A DNA stretch of 64,000 nt from Streptomyces sp. DT2A-34. Lineage in GTDB: Bacteria > Actinomycetota > Actinomycetes > Streptomycetales > Streptomycetaceae. How positions within the stretch are numbered: the first letter of the stretch is position 1; the number at the start of each line of letters is the position of its first letter. The notes under the pieces were generated by a model. It was not told where the DNA came from, did no database searches, and saw only the letters and a list, made by a program, of their open reading frames with translations. Below are positions 35,002 through 45,165 of the stretch, one piece after another. The position numbers and the translations under genes are program-made. The stretch covers positions 2,708,001 to 2,772,000 of the forward strand of contig NZ_JASTWJ010000001.1 of NCBI RefSeq assembly GCF_030499515.1. The letters are read 5' to 3'.

Positions 35002-36585
35002 TTACTGCGGGGGGTTGCCGTGCTTGCGGGACGGCAGGTCGGCGTGCTTGGTCTGGAGCATCGCCAGGGACTTGATGAGCACCTCGCGGGTCTCCGCGGG
35101 GTCGATCACGTCGTCCACGAGGCCACGCTCGGCCGCGTAGTAGGGGTGCATGAGCTCGGACTTGTACTCCTTGACCATGCGGGCCCGCATGGCCTCGGGG
35201 TCCTCGGCCTCGGCGATCTGCCGGCGGAAGATGACGTTGGCCGCACCTTCCGCGCCCATGACGGCGATCTCGTTCGTCGGCCAGGCGTAGGTGAGGTCCG
35301 CGCCGATGGACTGGCTGTCCATGACGATGTAGGCGCCTCCGTACGCCTTGCGCAGGATCAGGGAGATCCGGGGGACGGTCGCGTTGCAGTAGGCGTAGAG
35401 GAGCTTCGCGCCGTGGCGGATGATGCCGCCGTGCTCTTGGTCGACGCCCGGGAGGAACCCGGGGACGTCCAGGAAAGTGACGATCGGGATGTTAAAAGCG
35501 TCACACATCTGGACAAAGCGCGCAGCTTTTTCCGATGCCTCGATGTCGAGGACACCGGCGAGGGACTGCGGCTGGTTGGCCACGATGCCGACCACCTGGC
35601 CGTCCAGCCGGGCCAGCGCGCAGATGATGTTGCGGGCCCAGCGCTCGTGGACCTCGAGGTACTCGCCGTCGTCGACGATCTCCTCGATGACCTTCGCCAT
35701 GTCGTACGGCCGGTTGCCGTCCGCCGGAACCAGGTCCAGCAGGACGTCCGAGCGGCGGTCGGCGGCGTCCGTGGAGTCCACCCGGGGCGGGTTCTCGCGG
35801 TTGTTCTGGGGCAGCAGCGAGAGGAGGTAGCGGACCTCCGCGATGCACGTCTCCTCGTCGTCGTACGCGAAGTGGCAGACGCCGCTCGTCTCCGCGTGGA
35901 CGTCCGCGCCGCCCAGGCCGTTCTGGGTGATCTCCTCGCCCGTCACCGCCTTGACCACGTCCGGGCCGGTGATGAACATCTGGGACGTCTCGCGGACCAT
36001 GAAGACGAAGTCCGTCAGGGCGGGCGAGTAGGCCGCACCGCCCGCGCACGGGCCGAGCATGACCGAGATCTGCGGGATGACACCACTCGCCCTGGTGTTG
36101 CGCTGGAAGATGCCGCCGTAGCCGGCGAGGGCGGAGACGCCTTCCTGGATGCGGGCGCCCGCGCCGTCGTTCAGGGAGACCAGCGGGGCACCGGCCGCGA
36201 TGGCCATGTCCATGATCTTGTGGATCTTCGTGGCGTGGGCCTCGCCCAGCGCGCCGCCGAAGATCCGGAAGTCGTGCGCGTACACGAAGACCGTCCGGCC
36301 CTCCACCGTGCCCCAGCCGGTGATCACACCGTCCGTGTACGGCTTCTTGGCCTCCAGGCCGAAGCCCTGGGCGCGGTGCCGGCGCAGCTGCTCGACCTCC
36401 CGGAAGGAGCCCGGGTCCAACAGCAGCTCGATCCGCTCCCGGGCGGTCAGCTTGCCCTTGGCGTGCTGCGCCGCGGTCGCCTTCTCGCTCGGGCCGGCCA
36501 ATGCCTGCGCACGGATCTCGTGCAGCTCGGCCGTCCGCCCGCGGGCGTCGATCGGCTCACCCGGTGCCTCATCCAAAACGGTCAT
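35002..36585 (-). CDS. accB: Acyl-CoA carboxylase carboxyltransferase (beta) subunit
   Basis: 527 residues, ATG 36585. Transfers carboxyl from biotin to acetyl-/propionyl-CoA, giving malonyl-/methylmalonyl-CoA for fatty acids and polyketides. The N-half crotonase fold binds acyl-CoA (SLNDGAGARIQEGVSALAGY; MLGPCAGGAAYSPALTDFVF); the C-half binds biotin (VTFLDVPGFLPGVDQEHGGI; LRKAYGGAYIVM; AVMGAEGAANVIFRR). The position beside accE supports AccB rather than PccB. The biotin-carrying alpha subunit is not in this window. Confidence 0.94.
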   Translation of the reverse strand: MTVLDEAPGEPIDARGRTAELHEIRAQALAGPSEKATAAQHAKGKLTARERIELLLDPGSFREVEQLRRHRAQGFGLEAKKPYTDGVITGWGTVEGRTVFVYAHDFRIFGGALGEAHATKIHKIMDMAIAAGAPLVSLNDGAGARIQEGVSALAGYGGIFQRNTRASGVIPQISVMLGPCAGGAAYSPALTDFVFMVRETSQMFITGPDVVKAVTGEEITQNGLGGADVHAETSGVCHFAYDDEETCIAEVRYLLSLLPQNNRENPPRVDSTDAADRRSDVLLDLVPADGNRPYDMAKVIEEIVDDGEYLEVHERWARNIICALARLDGQVVGIVANQPQSLAGVLDIEASEKAARFVQMCDAFNIPIVTFLDVPGFLPGVDQEHGGIIRHGAKLLYAYCNATVPRISLILRKAYGGAYIVMDSQSIGADLTYAWPTNEIAVMGAEGAANVIFRRQIAEAEDPEAMRARMVKEYKSELMHPYYAAERGLVDDVIDPAETREVLIKSLAMLQTKHADLPSRKHGNPPQ

Positions 36586-36739
36586 GTAGCGACCTTACGA
36601 AGGACACGAAGGAAAGCGAGCCGTTGACTCCGTACAGTCTCCGGAGCGTTTTCCTGGTACCCCTGAACAGAACCATCACTGCATGCAGCCCTTCCGACTG
36701 CTCAGAGGGCGTCCGCGTTGTGGGGGTCGCACAAAGTCG

Positions 36740-39085
36740 TCAGCCGAGAGCCACCTCACATCGGTGGGTCGCGCATACCATCCCCGGAGTGACACGGACC
36801 CGCAGTCGGCGGCCCGTCGCCAGGATCTCGACCGAGTCGTCCGCCCGCAGGACGCGGCGTACGGGGTGCTCCCAGGTGATCTCCAGCGGCTCGCCGGTGC
36901 GCGGCGGCTCGCTCACGCAGAGCGTAGCGGTACGGCCGCCGCGGCGGAGCAGCACACTCGCGCCGGCGGAGGCGGTGAGCGGGCCGGTCGTGCCCGGCTG
37001 CCAGAAGTTGACGGCCGTCAGGCCCAGGGAGGGCACGTGCACCGCCTGGCGCGCGCGGTCGTTGGCGAGGACCGACAGCCGACGGGCGCCCTGTGCGGCC
37101 CGCGCCGCCACCTCATGCCGGCCGGCGCCCGGCATGAGCACGTAGACGTATGTCGCGTCCGTCGGGTCCGTGCCGTGGTCCAGCCAGAGGGTCTGCCAGC
37201 GGCGGGTGCGGCGCTCGGTCGTACTGGTGGTGTTGATGTCGGCCCAGGCACCGGTGCGGTCCTCGCGCAGGGCGCGCAGATCGCCGTACGGCACCACCCA
37301 GCCGCCGTGGCCCTCCAGATGCGCCCAGCCCGGGCCGCGTACGAAGGCCTGGGTGCCGCCCTCCCCCAGGTTGCGGTTGTCGACGACGGTCTCGACGGGC
37401 ACGCCGTCGGCGCAGGTGATCCCGGCCCCGAGGCAGATCACGGCGTCCTCGACGCAGAACCATGACTTGCGGGCTTCGAGCGTCGACCCCAGGCCCTTCA
37501 GATGCTGCCCGATCGCCGCGTACTCGCCGTCGGTCGTGCCGCCGACCCACCGCACGTCGGGCTTGGGCTCGCCCCACTCACCGCCGGCCTTGTCGGGGAG
37601 GCGGAGCGTGGAGACGGTCGTACCCGGGAGCCGGTACCAGTCGACGGTCGGCCAATACCAGTCGGTGTACTGGTCACCCAGACCCTCCGCCCACCAGGAG
37701 AGCATCCCGGCGCCGGTGTGCCAGCCGCGCGGGTTCTCGCCGTTGCCGCACTCGTAGTGGGCGATGCGGTCGCCGGCCATGGCGATGTTCGCGACGAAGC
37801 CGGGGCGGCGGTGGACGGCCCGGTCCATGGCGGCGAAGAGGTGGTGGCCGGTGGGCTCGGGAGCGGCGGGGACCGGCGACGCGGCGACGGCGTGCAGTCG
37901 GGCGAGGTCGGCGACCCCGAACTGGCGCGCCGTCAAGACCGGTGTGACGGTGTCCCGTTCGATCCATCCCTTGATACGGCCGTGCCAGCGCTCGCGTTCC
38001 ACGGCACTCGCGCCGCCCGCGAGCAGGGTCATGGCGGCGATGACGCCCTGGCCGTGGAAGTGGTCGCTGCGCATCACGTGCCGGTCGTCGCTCTTGAGGT
38101 AACCCCGGCTGATGGCACGGCCGTTGACGCTGTCCATCATCAGCCCGTCGTGGATGAGCGGGGCGAAGGCGCGCTCGACGCTGTCCAGGACGATCTGCCT
38201 GTTCGGGTCGGTCACCTCCCACTCGGATCCGGCGAGCAGGGCGAAGAGGCGGCCGAGGCCGTCGAGGAGGACCTGGCCGTAGGTGCCGGAGTAGGCGACC
38301 CAGGTGTGCTGGATGAAGGAGCCGTCGGCGTAGAGGCCGTCGCCCTTCGTGACGTAGGGGAAGACCGGGGAGAGCCCGTCACGGGCGAGCGCGATCTTCG
38401 CCGGGGCCCGGCCGAGGATGCCGCGCAGGGCGACGCCGCGGCACAGGTCGACGCGGTTGGCGCCGGTGGAGGTGCCGGAGTAGTCGGTGAGCATCGAGTC
38501 CGGGATGAAGTGGTCGACGGCTGCGCAGGCGTCGGCGATACGGGCGTCGCCGAGGTGGCCGTACAGGGCGGCCGTGATGTCCGTCAGCAGGCGGGGGCTG
38601 CCGATCTGCCATTCCCACCAGTTGCCGTAGCGGGTGGTGGAGGGGTTGTAGATGGTGGCGGAGAGATGGTCGAGGCCGCGCAGGACGTCGGCGAGGAGGG
38701 CCGGGTCGGTGGTGGAGCCGGTGCCGGGCTGGACGTAGGCCTGGGTCATGGCCCACAGGCGGCCGTAGCTCTGGGTGATGCCGGCGGGCGGGTCGTAGGG
38801 GTGGCCGGGCCAGAGGGAGGTGGGGGTGGGGGCCATGGTGGCCTGGAAGCCGCGGGCGAGGGTGCCGGTTTCGGCGAGGCGGGAGGCGTACGGCTCGGCC
38901 GTCGGGTCGTAGTCGGCGCCGAGCGCGATGCCGAGCCAGCGCAGGCGGAGGGCTTCGTAGGGGTCGGCGTCGGCGGCGGGAGCGGTCGTGGCCGTGGCTG
39001 CGGTCGTGGTCGTGGTCAGGAGCGCCGCCGCGAGTAACACGGCTCGACGGGTGGGTCCCATGGAGGCTCTTCGCTGTGGATTCAT
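36740..39085 (-). CDS. Secreted polysaccharide lyase family 8 (hyaluronate/chondroitin lyase-like)
   Basis: About 781 residues from ATG 39085 (ATG 39061 is an alternative). A Tat-type signal TRRAVLLAAALL leads to a mature protein starting near ADADPYEALR. The PL8 alpha/alpha-toroid holds RYGNWWEWQIGSPR (catalytic Asn and aromatic patch) and DGSFIQHTWVAYSGTYGQVL (catalytic His and Tyr). Beta-sandwich domains follow (GENPRGWHTGAGMLSWWAEG; GAGITCADGVPVETVVDNRN). It cleaves hyaluronan, chondroitin or xanthan by beta-elimination outside the cell; the exact substrate is not determined. Stand-alone gene. Confidence 0.92.
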   Translation of the reverse strand: MNPQRRASMGPTRRAVLLAAALLTTTTTAATATTAPAADADPYEALRLRWLGIALGADYDPTAEPYASRLAETGTLARGFQATMAPTPTSLWPGHPYDPPAGITQSYGRLWAMTQAYVQPGTGSTTDPALLADVLRGLDHLSATIYNPSTTRYGNWWEWQIGSPRLLTDITAALYGHLGDARIADACAAVDHFIPDSMLTDYSGTSTGANRVDLCRGVALRGILGRAPAKIALARDGLSPVFPYVTKGDGLYADGSFIQHTWVAYSGTYGQVLLDGLGRLFALLAGSEWEVTDPNRQIVLDSVERAFAPLIHDGLMMDSVNGRAISRGYLKSDDRHVMRSDHFHGQGVIAAMTLLAGGASAVERERWHGRIKGWIERDTVTPVLTARQFGVADLARLHAVAASPVPAAPEPTGHHLFAAMDRAVHRRPGFVANIAMAGDRIAHYECGNGENPRGWHTGAGMLSWWAEGLGDQYTDWYWPTVDWYRLPGTTVSTLRLPDKAGGEWGEPKPDVRWVGGTTDGEYAAIGQHLKGLGSTLEARKSWFCVEDAVICLGAGITCADGVPVETVVDNRNLGEGGTQAFVRGPGWAHLEGHGGWVVPYGDLRALREDRTGAWADINTTSTTERRTRRWQTLWLDHGTDPTDATYVYVLMPGAGRHEVAARAAQGARRLSVLANDRARQAVHVPSLGLTAVNFWQPGTTGPLTASAGASVLLRRGGRTATLCVSEPPRTGEPLEITWEHPVRRVLRADDSVEILATGRRLRVRVTPGMVCATHRCEVALG

Positions 39086-39134
39086 GCCCTGGGCATCTAC
39101 CACCTCAGAGTAATCACGCCAACACCTGGCGGAT

Positions 39135-39200
39135 GATGTTGAATCCCGAACGGAATAGACCTAGGGTCGGTCGCGTTGATGTAGTTAAAGATTCAACATC
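39135..39200 (+). promoter_or_regulatory. Perfect 11-bp inverted repeat upstream of yceI, MarR-like half-sites
   Basis: GATGTTGAATC (39135-39145) and GATTCAACATC (39190-39200) are exact inverted copies 44 nt apart. The right arm is part of GTTAAAGATTCAAC (39184-39197), a degenerate palindrome of the GTTnAA/TTnAAC type bound by several actinobacterial MarR proteins. It lies 18-80 bp before the yceI start. Confidence 0.55.
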
Positions 39201-39217
39201 TCGCGAAGGAGTACGTC

Positions 39218-39772
39218 ATGGTGAGCTCCGACCTGTCCGCCCTCACCGGCGACTACACGATCGACACGGCCCACTCCACGATCGGCTTCACCGTCCGCCA
39301 CGCCATGGTCACCAACATCAAGGGCAAGTTCCTCGACTTCAGCGGCTCGCTGCACCTGGACGGCAGCGACCCGTCCGCGTCCACGGCCTCCATCGACGTC
39401 AAGATGGAGAGCATCGACACCGGCTCCGCGGACCGCGACGGGCACCTCAAGAGCGCGGACTTCTTCAAGACGGACGAGTTCCCGACGATGACCTTCCGCT
39501 CGACCTCGGCGCAGGCCCTCGGCGGCGACGACTACCGCATCACCGGCGACCTGACGATCCTCGGCACCACCAAACCGCTCACCATCGACCTCGAGTTCAA
39601 CGGCGCCGCGAAGGACCCCTTCGGCAACGAGCGCGTCGGCTTCGAGGGCAAGGCGGAGATCCTGCGCTCGGAGTGGGGGCTGACCTGGAACGCCGCGCTG
39701 GAGACGGGCGGGGTGCTGGTCTCGGACAAGATCAAGCTGAACTTCGATATTTCGGCGATCAGGAACGCGTGA
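39218..39772 (+). CDS. YceI-family lipid-binding protein
   Basis: 184 residues from ATG 39218, GAAGGAG upstream. A single YceI lipocalin-like barrel (YTIDTAHSTIGFTVRHAMVT; DRDGHLKSADFFKTDEFPTM; GDLTILGTTKPLTIDLEFNG). Members bind isoprenoid quinones or amphiphiles. No signal peptide, so cytoplasmic, as for most Streptomyces copies. Probably MarR-regulated, judging from the repeats upstream. Confidence 0.93.
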   Translation: MVSSDLSALTGDYTIDTAHSTIGFTVRHAMVTNIKGKFLDFSGSLHLDGSDPSASTASIDVKMESIDTGSADRDGHLKSADFFKTDEFPTMTFRSTSAQALGGDDYRITGDLTILGTTKPLTIDLEFNGAAKDPFGNERVGFEGKAEILRSEWGLTWNAALETGGVLVSDKIKLNFDISAIRNA

Positions 39773-39790
39773 CCCTGGGCGGGGCTGGAT

Positions 39791-40366
39791 CTAGATCTCG
39801 GCCCCCGCCTCCAACTGCGCAATCGCCGCGCCCACTTGAGCCGCCCTGGCCCCAGGGGTCCGGGCCTGGAGCACCCCGAGCATGACGAGGTACTGATCCG
39901 TCCTGCCGAGCCCGTCGAAGGCGGCCTTGGCCCGGGGGCTCCGCTCCAGTGCGGCCGCGAGGTCCTCGGGGACGGTGGCGTGCTTCTGCGACTCGTACGC
40001 CGCCGCCCACCGCCCGTCCGCCTTCGCGGCGTCCACCTCCGCGAGGCCGGCCGGGCGCATGCGGCCGGCGGCCGTCAGCTCCTCGACGCGCCGCACATTG
40101 ACCATCGACCAGAGGCTGCCCGGCCGTCGCGGGGTGATCCTCTGCAGGAAGTACGCGGCGTCGAGACTCCTGCGCTGACCGGTGATCCAGCCGTGGCAGA
40201 GCGCCACGTCGTTGACCTCGGCGGCGGTGACCGAGGGGATGCCCGAGCCCTTCTTGGCGACCTTGATCCAGAGGCCGGGGTGAGGGGCGGGGTGGGTGGT
40301 CAGCCAGGTGTCGAGGGCGGTGGTGGATTCGAAGGCGACGGGGTCTGTGCCGTCGGGGGTGGTCAT
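39791..40366 (-). CDS. YdeI/OmdA-family protein
   Basis: 191 residues from ATG 40366. It matches the family by DTWLTTHPAPHPGLWIKVAK, VALCHGWITGQRRSLD, FLQRITPRRPGSLWS and a Lys/Arg-rich bacteriocin-protection-like C-terminal half (PEDLAAALERSPRAKAAFDG). Biochemical role unknown. It converges on yceI with 18 bp between stops. Confidence 0.88.
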   Translation of the reverse strand: MTTPDGTDPVAFESTTALDTWLTTHPAPHPGLWIKVAKKGSGIPSVTAAEVNDVALCHGWITGQRRSLDAAYFLQRITPRRPGSLWSMVNVRRVEELTAAGRMRPAGLAEVDAAKADGRWAAAYESQKHATVPEDLAAALERSPRAKAAFDGLGRTDQYLVMLGVLQARTPGARAAQVGAAIAQLEAGAEI

Positions 40367-40434
40367 GGGGAGACGGTAGGTCAGGTATAGGTCAGCTTCT
40401 GTCCTATGAGGGGGCCCGCCCCGCGCCCACCTCA

Positions 40435-41085
40435 TCACCCACCCTCGTAGAGCCGCCGCAAGTCCACCAGCACCACTTCGCCCCTCTCCCCCGCGCTGCG
40501 CAGTTCGTCGGTGAACCCAGCACCGCTCTAGCAGGCCGGCCGCACAGCCGACACATCGACCCCGCGACCCGCGAGCAGCGCCTGCGCATGGCGCAGCCGT
40601 TCCAGATGCCCCGTGCCCATGACCTGATCCCACTTGGCCTCGCCCAGCGAGAGCAGGACCCCATTGTCCTGGTCCACGGCTCCGCGTACGACGACATCGA
40701 TCTCGTAGCCGGTGCGCAGCGCCTGATCAGGAACGGTCCCGTACGAGACATCGATCGGCATGCCCCCGAATGTCTCGGGAGCCGCGAAATGGGCCACCCA
40801 TTCGCGGCAGATCTGCTCAAAGTGCGGGCCGACGACAGCCGAGAGGAATCGCGGCAGGGAGCTTTCCCAGACCTGTTCCGCCATGCCTCGGTCCAACAAC
40901 GGAAGCTTGGGCCGTGAAATGGCGTGATCGAAGGCGATCAGGGGTTCGCCGACTCGGTACACGCTCCGGTTCCTGCGGAAGGCGTCCACCTCTCTGCGTA
41001 CAAGTCCGCAGCCCTGCAGGACGGTGAGGGGGTGAGTGATGTCGCTCGTGGGGCGCTCCAGGCAAGCGGAGCAGCATGTCGTCGC
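40435..41085 (-). pseudogene. Remnant of a DUF234-type (DEXX-box) ATPase
   Basis: The C-terminal half of an archaeal/bacterial ATPase-DUF234 protein is readable: DITHPLTVLQGCGLVRREVD, VYRVGEPLIAFDHA, DVVVRGAVDQDNGVLLSLGE. The frame is interrupted by TAG at 40528-40530, exactly where the family has an aromatic residue (C-stop-SGAGFTDELR), then continues in the same frame to TGA at 40435. The ATPase N-terminal half with Walker motifs is missing. A nonsense mutation plus 5' loss means a true pseudogene. Confidence 0.75.
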
Positions 41086-41111
41086 TGCGCTCGGCGTCCG
41101 CTGAAAACGGG

Positions 41112-41141
41112 TGGACCCGCTCGGCCGGGTCCGCTTAGTCT
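41112..41141 (+). promoter_or_regulatory. Promoter of the chloramphenicol-exporter leader
   Basis: TGGACC (41112-41117) and TAGTCT (41136-41141), 18-bp spacer. The predicted start site coincides with the GTG of the leader ORF at 41148. A GGACCCG/CGGGTCC inverted repeat overlaps the -35 region. Confidence 0.45.
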
Positions 41142-41147
41142 GCGCCT

Positions 41148-41216
41148 GTGTCCAGCCCCGAAGCCTCCAGACTCCGGCCACCGGCTCTCCGGTGGCTGCT
41201 TGTGATGCCGGGCTGA
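41148..41216 (+). CDS. Putative leader peptide upstream of the Cmx-type exporter
   Basis: A 22-codon ORF from GTG 41148 to TGA 41214-41216 (MSSPEASRLRPP...). It starts at the predicted transcription start, so would be leaderless. An 8-bp perfect hairpin (GCCACCGG-CTCT-CCGGTGGC, 41177-41196) lies inside it. Position and architecture resemble drug-sensing translational leaders of chloramphenicol resistance genes; this is inference only. Confidence 0.45.
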   Translation: MSSPEASRLRPPALRWLLVMPG

Positions 41217-41307
41217 TCAGCTCACTCCGTTTCAGGGCTCACTCCGCTGCCGGACGGCCGTTCAACGTGCCGTTTTCGACGTCGACTTCGGGTTGCGGAG
41301 TTTCTTC

Positions 41308-42510
41308 ATGCCGTTCGCTCTTTATCTGCTGGGCGTTGCCGTGTTCGCGCAGGGGACGTCCGAGTTCATGCTGTCCGGGCTGTTGCCGGACATCGCCCGG
41401 GATCTGAGGGTCTCCGTCCCGGCTGCCGGTGCGCTCGGCTCGGCCTTCGCCGTGGGGATGGTTGTCGGGGCGCCCCTGATGGCCGGGCTCGCCCGGCGGT
41501 GGTCCAGGCGGGGTGCGCTGTTGGGGTTTCTGGGCGTCTTTCTCGCCGTCCATGTCGTCGGGGCCGTGACCGAGAGCTTTGGGGTACTCCTCGGCACCCG
41601 CGTCGTCGGTGCGCTCGCCAATGCGGGGTTCTTGGCTGTCGCCCTCGTCGCGGCCGTCCACATGGTCGAGCCGGATGCCAAGGGCCGGGCCACGTCCACC
41701 CTGCTCGGCGGAGTCACGCTCGCCTGCGTGGTGGGGGTGCCCGCCGGGGCGGTGCTCGGTCAGCTCTGGGGGTGGCGTGCGGCGTTCTGGGCGGTGGCGC
41801 TGGTGTCCGTGCCTGCCGTGGTGGCCGTCGTGCGGTCCGTGCCGGGTGGTTCCGCCGACTCCGCGCGGCCTGCCCTGCGCGGTGAACTGCGGTCGCTGCG
41901 CAGCCCTCGGCTCCAGGTCACGCTGCTCCTCGGTGCCCTCGTGAACGCCGCCACCTTCTGCACCTTCACCTATCTCGCGCCCCTGGTCACGAAGGTGACG
42001 GGGCTGGAGCGCGGATGGGTGCCCGTCGTGCTCGCGCTGTTCGGTGCGGGGGCGTTCGCGGGGGTCGGCGTCGGGGGGCGGTTCGCCGATCGGTGGCCCG
42101 GGGTGGTGGTGATCGGGGGCGGGAGTGCCCTGTGCCTCGGGTGGGGTTCCTTCGCGCTCGGCGCCGGGACGCCGGCCGTGGCGCTCGGGCTCGTCTTCGT
42201 GCAGGGTGCCCTGTCCTTCGGTGTCGGATCCACGCTCATCTCCCAGGTGCTGTACGCGGCTCCCGGCGCGCCCACGCTGGGCGCCGGCTTCGCGACGGCC
42301 GCGTTCAACGTGGGCGCCGCGCTGGGGCCGTGGCTCGGCGGTACGGCCATCGGGGCCGGGCTCGGGTACCGGTCACCCCTGTGGGTCAGCGCTGCGCTGG
42401 TGGCGCTGTCGCTGGTGGCGGCGGGGGTGGCGGTGGCTGTGGCAGGTCTGGCCCGGCGGTGTCATCAGGGCACGGCCGGGCGTCGTAGCCAGGCGTCGTC
42501 GTCGGCATGA
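41308..42510 (+). CDS. Cmx/CmrA-type chloramphenicol efflux MFS transporter
   Basis: 400 residues from ATG 41308 (GGAG 8 nt upstream). Twelve hydrophobic segments. The N-terminus FALYLLGVAVFAQGTSEFML and SGLLPDIARDLRVSVPAAG match the Cmx/CmrA/CmlR exporters that confer chloramphenicol resistance in Streptomyces and corynebacteria. MFS motif A-like MAGLARRWSRRGALL follows TM2. A 91-bp region separates it from the putative leader ORF. No regulator gene is adjacent. Confidence 0.88.
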   Translation: MPFALYLLGVAVFAQGTSEFMLSGLLPDIARDLRVSVPAAGALGSAFAVGMVVGAPLMAGLARRWSRRGALLGFLGVFLAVHVVGAVTESFGVLLGTRVVGALANAGFLAVALVAAVHMVEPDAKGRATSTLLGGVTLACVVGVPAGAVLGQLWGWRAAFWAVALVSVPAVVAVVRSVPGGSADSARPALRGELRSLRSPRLQVTLLLGALVNAATFCTFTYLAPLVTKVTGLERGWVPVVLALFGAGAFAGVGVGGRFADRWPGVVVIGGGSALCLGWGSFALGAGTPAVALGLVFVQGALSFGVGSTLISQVLYAAPGAPTLGAGFATAAFNVGAALGPWLGGTAIGAGLGYRSPLWVSAALVALSLVAAGVAVAVAGLARRCHQGTAGRRSQASSSA

Positions 42511-43639
<1,129 letters not shown>

Positions 43640-43669
43640 CCTGCCAGTGCCTCTGATTTTTGAGTACTG

Positions 43670-43699
43670 CGGGCCCGGCGTCCTCGGACGCCGGGCCCG
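43670..43699. terminator. Bidirectional terminator, trypsin / TPM gene
   Basis: A 14-bp perfect inverted repeat (43670-43683 with 43686-43699) between convergent genes. Confidence 0.8.
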
Positions 43700-43720
43700 T
43701 GTGGCGTTCCACGCCTACGG

Positions 43721-45082
43721 CTAGAAACCTCCCCCGTCGAAGCCGCCCCCACCGAAGTCCCCTCCGCCGAAGCCTCCTCCGCCGTCGAACCCGCCCCCGT
43801 AGTCCCCGGCATCGAAGTCCGCCCCGGACACGTCGCCGCCCTCGTAACCCCCGCCGCCGTAGCCGTACCCGGCGCCGTAGTCGGCCGCGTAGGCCGGCAT
43901 GGCCATCATGCTGCCGAGCATCGTGCCGATGAGGAGGCCGGGGAGGATGCCGCCGCCGAAGTAGCCGCCGGCCCAGGGGCCGTAGGCGGGGCCGGCCTCC
44001 CAGTACGGGCGGCGGCCGTAGTCCGTGTCCACCTCGCGGACCATGGGGTCGCGGCCTTCGGCGAGGCGGCTGCGGTCGGCCGCGCAGACCGGGACCTCGC
44101 GGGCGCTGCCGCCGGGTGGGGTCCAGGTCTCGTCGGCCACCGCCGGGCCATGGCGTGGGTCGAAGAAGCAGGGTGGCCGGCGTTCCGGAAGGGGCCGGTG
44201 CTCCCGGCGGGCGGCCAGCTGGGTGAGGGAGAAGCGGCCGTCCGCCAGGGCTTGGGTGACCGCCTTGACGTCCTCCGGTTTGCGGGCCCCGTCCATGAGC
44301 CGTTTTGCCTGCTCGTAGGAGTCCAGCGCGCGTTCGTAGTCCGCGCGCATCGCGTCGTCGGCACGGGGCTCGGCCGGGTGGAAGTCCAGACGGTCGAGTT
44401 CCTCGCCGAAGGCCGTGATGTCCTCGTCGACCACGACCCGCAGCTTCTCCAGCGCCGCCCGCTGCTCCTCCTCGTGGCGCCGCCGGTTGCGCCGGACCAG
44501 CGCGTACGCGCCCGCGCCGCCCGCCGCCAGTACCGCGCCGGCGGCGACCAGCCCGCCGACGTCCACGCCACCGCCGCCCCCGCCGTCGCTCCAACTGGCG
44601 GGCGCCGTGCCGCGCACGTTGCGCAGCGCCGCGTCGACGAAGTCGTTCAGCTGGGCCTTGGGGTCACCGGCGCCCCGCACCGACGTGACCAGGTTGTCCA
44701 CGCCTTGCCGGGACAGGACCGAGGAGTCGGCCGCCGCGTCGAAGCGATCATCGACGCGGACGCCGTACAGGCCCGTGACACCGGTCTCGGTACGGAGGTT
44801 CAGGAGGAGGTTCTGCGTCGGCTGGTCGGCCGGGAGAACGACGACGAAGACGGGTTTGTCGGCGTCCTTGATCTTGTCGGCGAGCGCTTCGGCGTCAGCC
44901 GACGACAGTTGGTCCGAGGCGGCGGGGGCGACGTAGACGGGGCCCTCGCGCAGTTCCTCGGCGACGGTTGAGAGGTCCGTGGCCGCGTGCGCGCCGGGGG
45001 CACCGGCCAGGAGCACCGCGAACGTCGCGGCGACCGGCACCACAGCTGCGCGCATGAGGCCCCGGAACAGCGGAGTCCTCAT
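43721..45082 (-). CDS. TPM-domain membrane protein with Gly-rich tail
   Basis: 453 residues. Signal peptide (residues 1-33, ending AHA-AT), an extracytoplasmic TPM-like domain (34-165; DKPVFVVVLPADQPTQNLLL), one TM helix near 175-195 (VGGLVAAGAVLAAGGAGAYA) followed by RRNRRR, a cytoplasmic helical domain and a C-terminal Gly/Asp/Phe/Tyr-rich stretch of GGGFDGGG-type repeats. Family members take part in photosystem repair or membrane protein quality control elsewhere; the Streptomyces role is unknown. Cytoplasmic CFFDPRHGPA and VPVCAADRSR may form a metal or disulfide site. Confidence 0.82.
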   Translation of the reverse strand: MRTPLFRGLMRAAVVPVAATFAVLLAGAPGAHAATDLSTVAEELREGPVYVAPAASDQLSSADAEALADKIKDADKPVFVVVLPADQPTQNLLLNLRTETGVTGLYGVRVDDRFDAAADSSVLSRQGVDNLVTSVRGAGDPKAQLNDFVDAALRNVRGTAPASWSDGGGGGGVDVGGLVAAGAVLAAGGAGAYALVRRNRRRHEEEQRAALEKLRVVVDEDITAFGEELDRLDFHPAEPRADDAMRADYERALDSYEQAKRLMDGARKPEDVKAVTQALADGRFSLTQLAARREHRPLPERRPPCFFDPRHGPAVADETWTPPGGSAREVPVCAADRSRLAEGRDPMVREVDTDYGRRPYWEAGPAYGPWAGGYFGGGILPGLLIGTMLGSMMAMPAYAADYGAGYGYGGGGYEGGDVSGADFDAGDYGGGFDGGGGFGGGDFGGGGFDGGGF

Positions 45083-45113
45083 ACTTCGACGCTACCCGAT
45101 GGGGCACGAGAAC

Positions 45114-45157
45114 GGGCATCTCTCCCGGCACGGACCTGCCCACCGGAAGAGATGCCC
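45114..45157 (-). terminator. Terminator after the GH3 gene
   Basis: GGGCATCTCT (45114-45123) pairs perfectly with AGAGATGCCC (45148-45157), with an inner CCGG/CCGG pairing, just beyond the glycosidase stop. Confidence 0.7.
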
Positions 45158-45165
45158 TGTACGGC

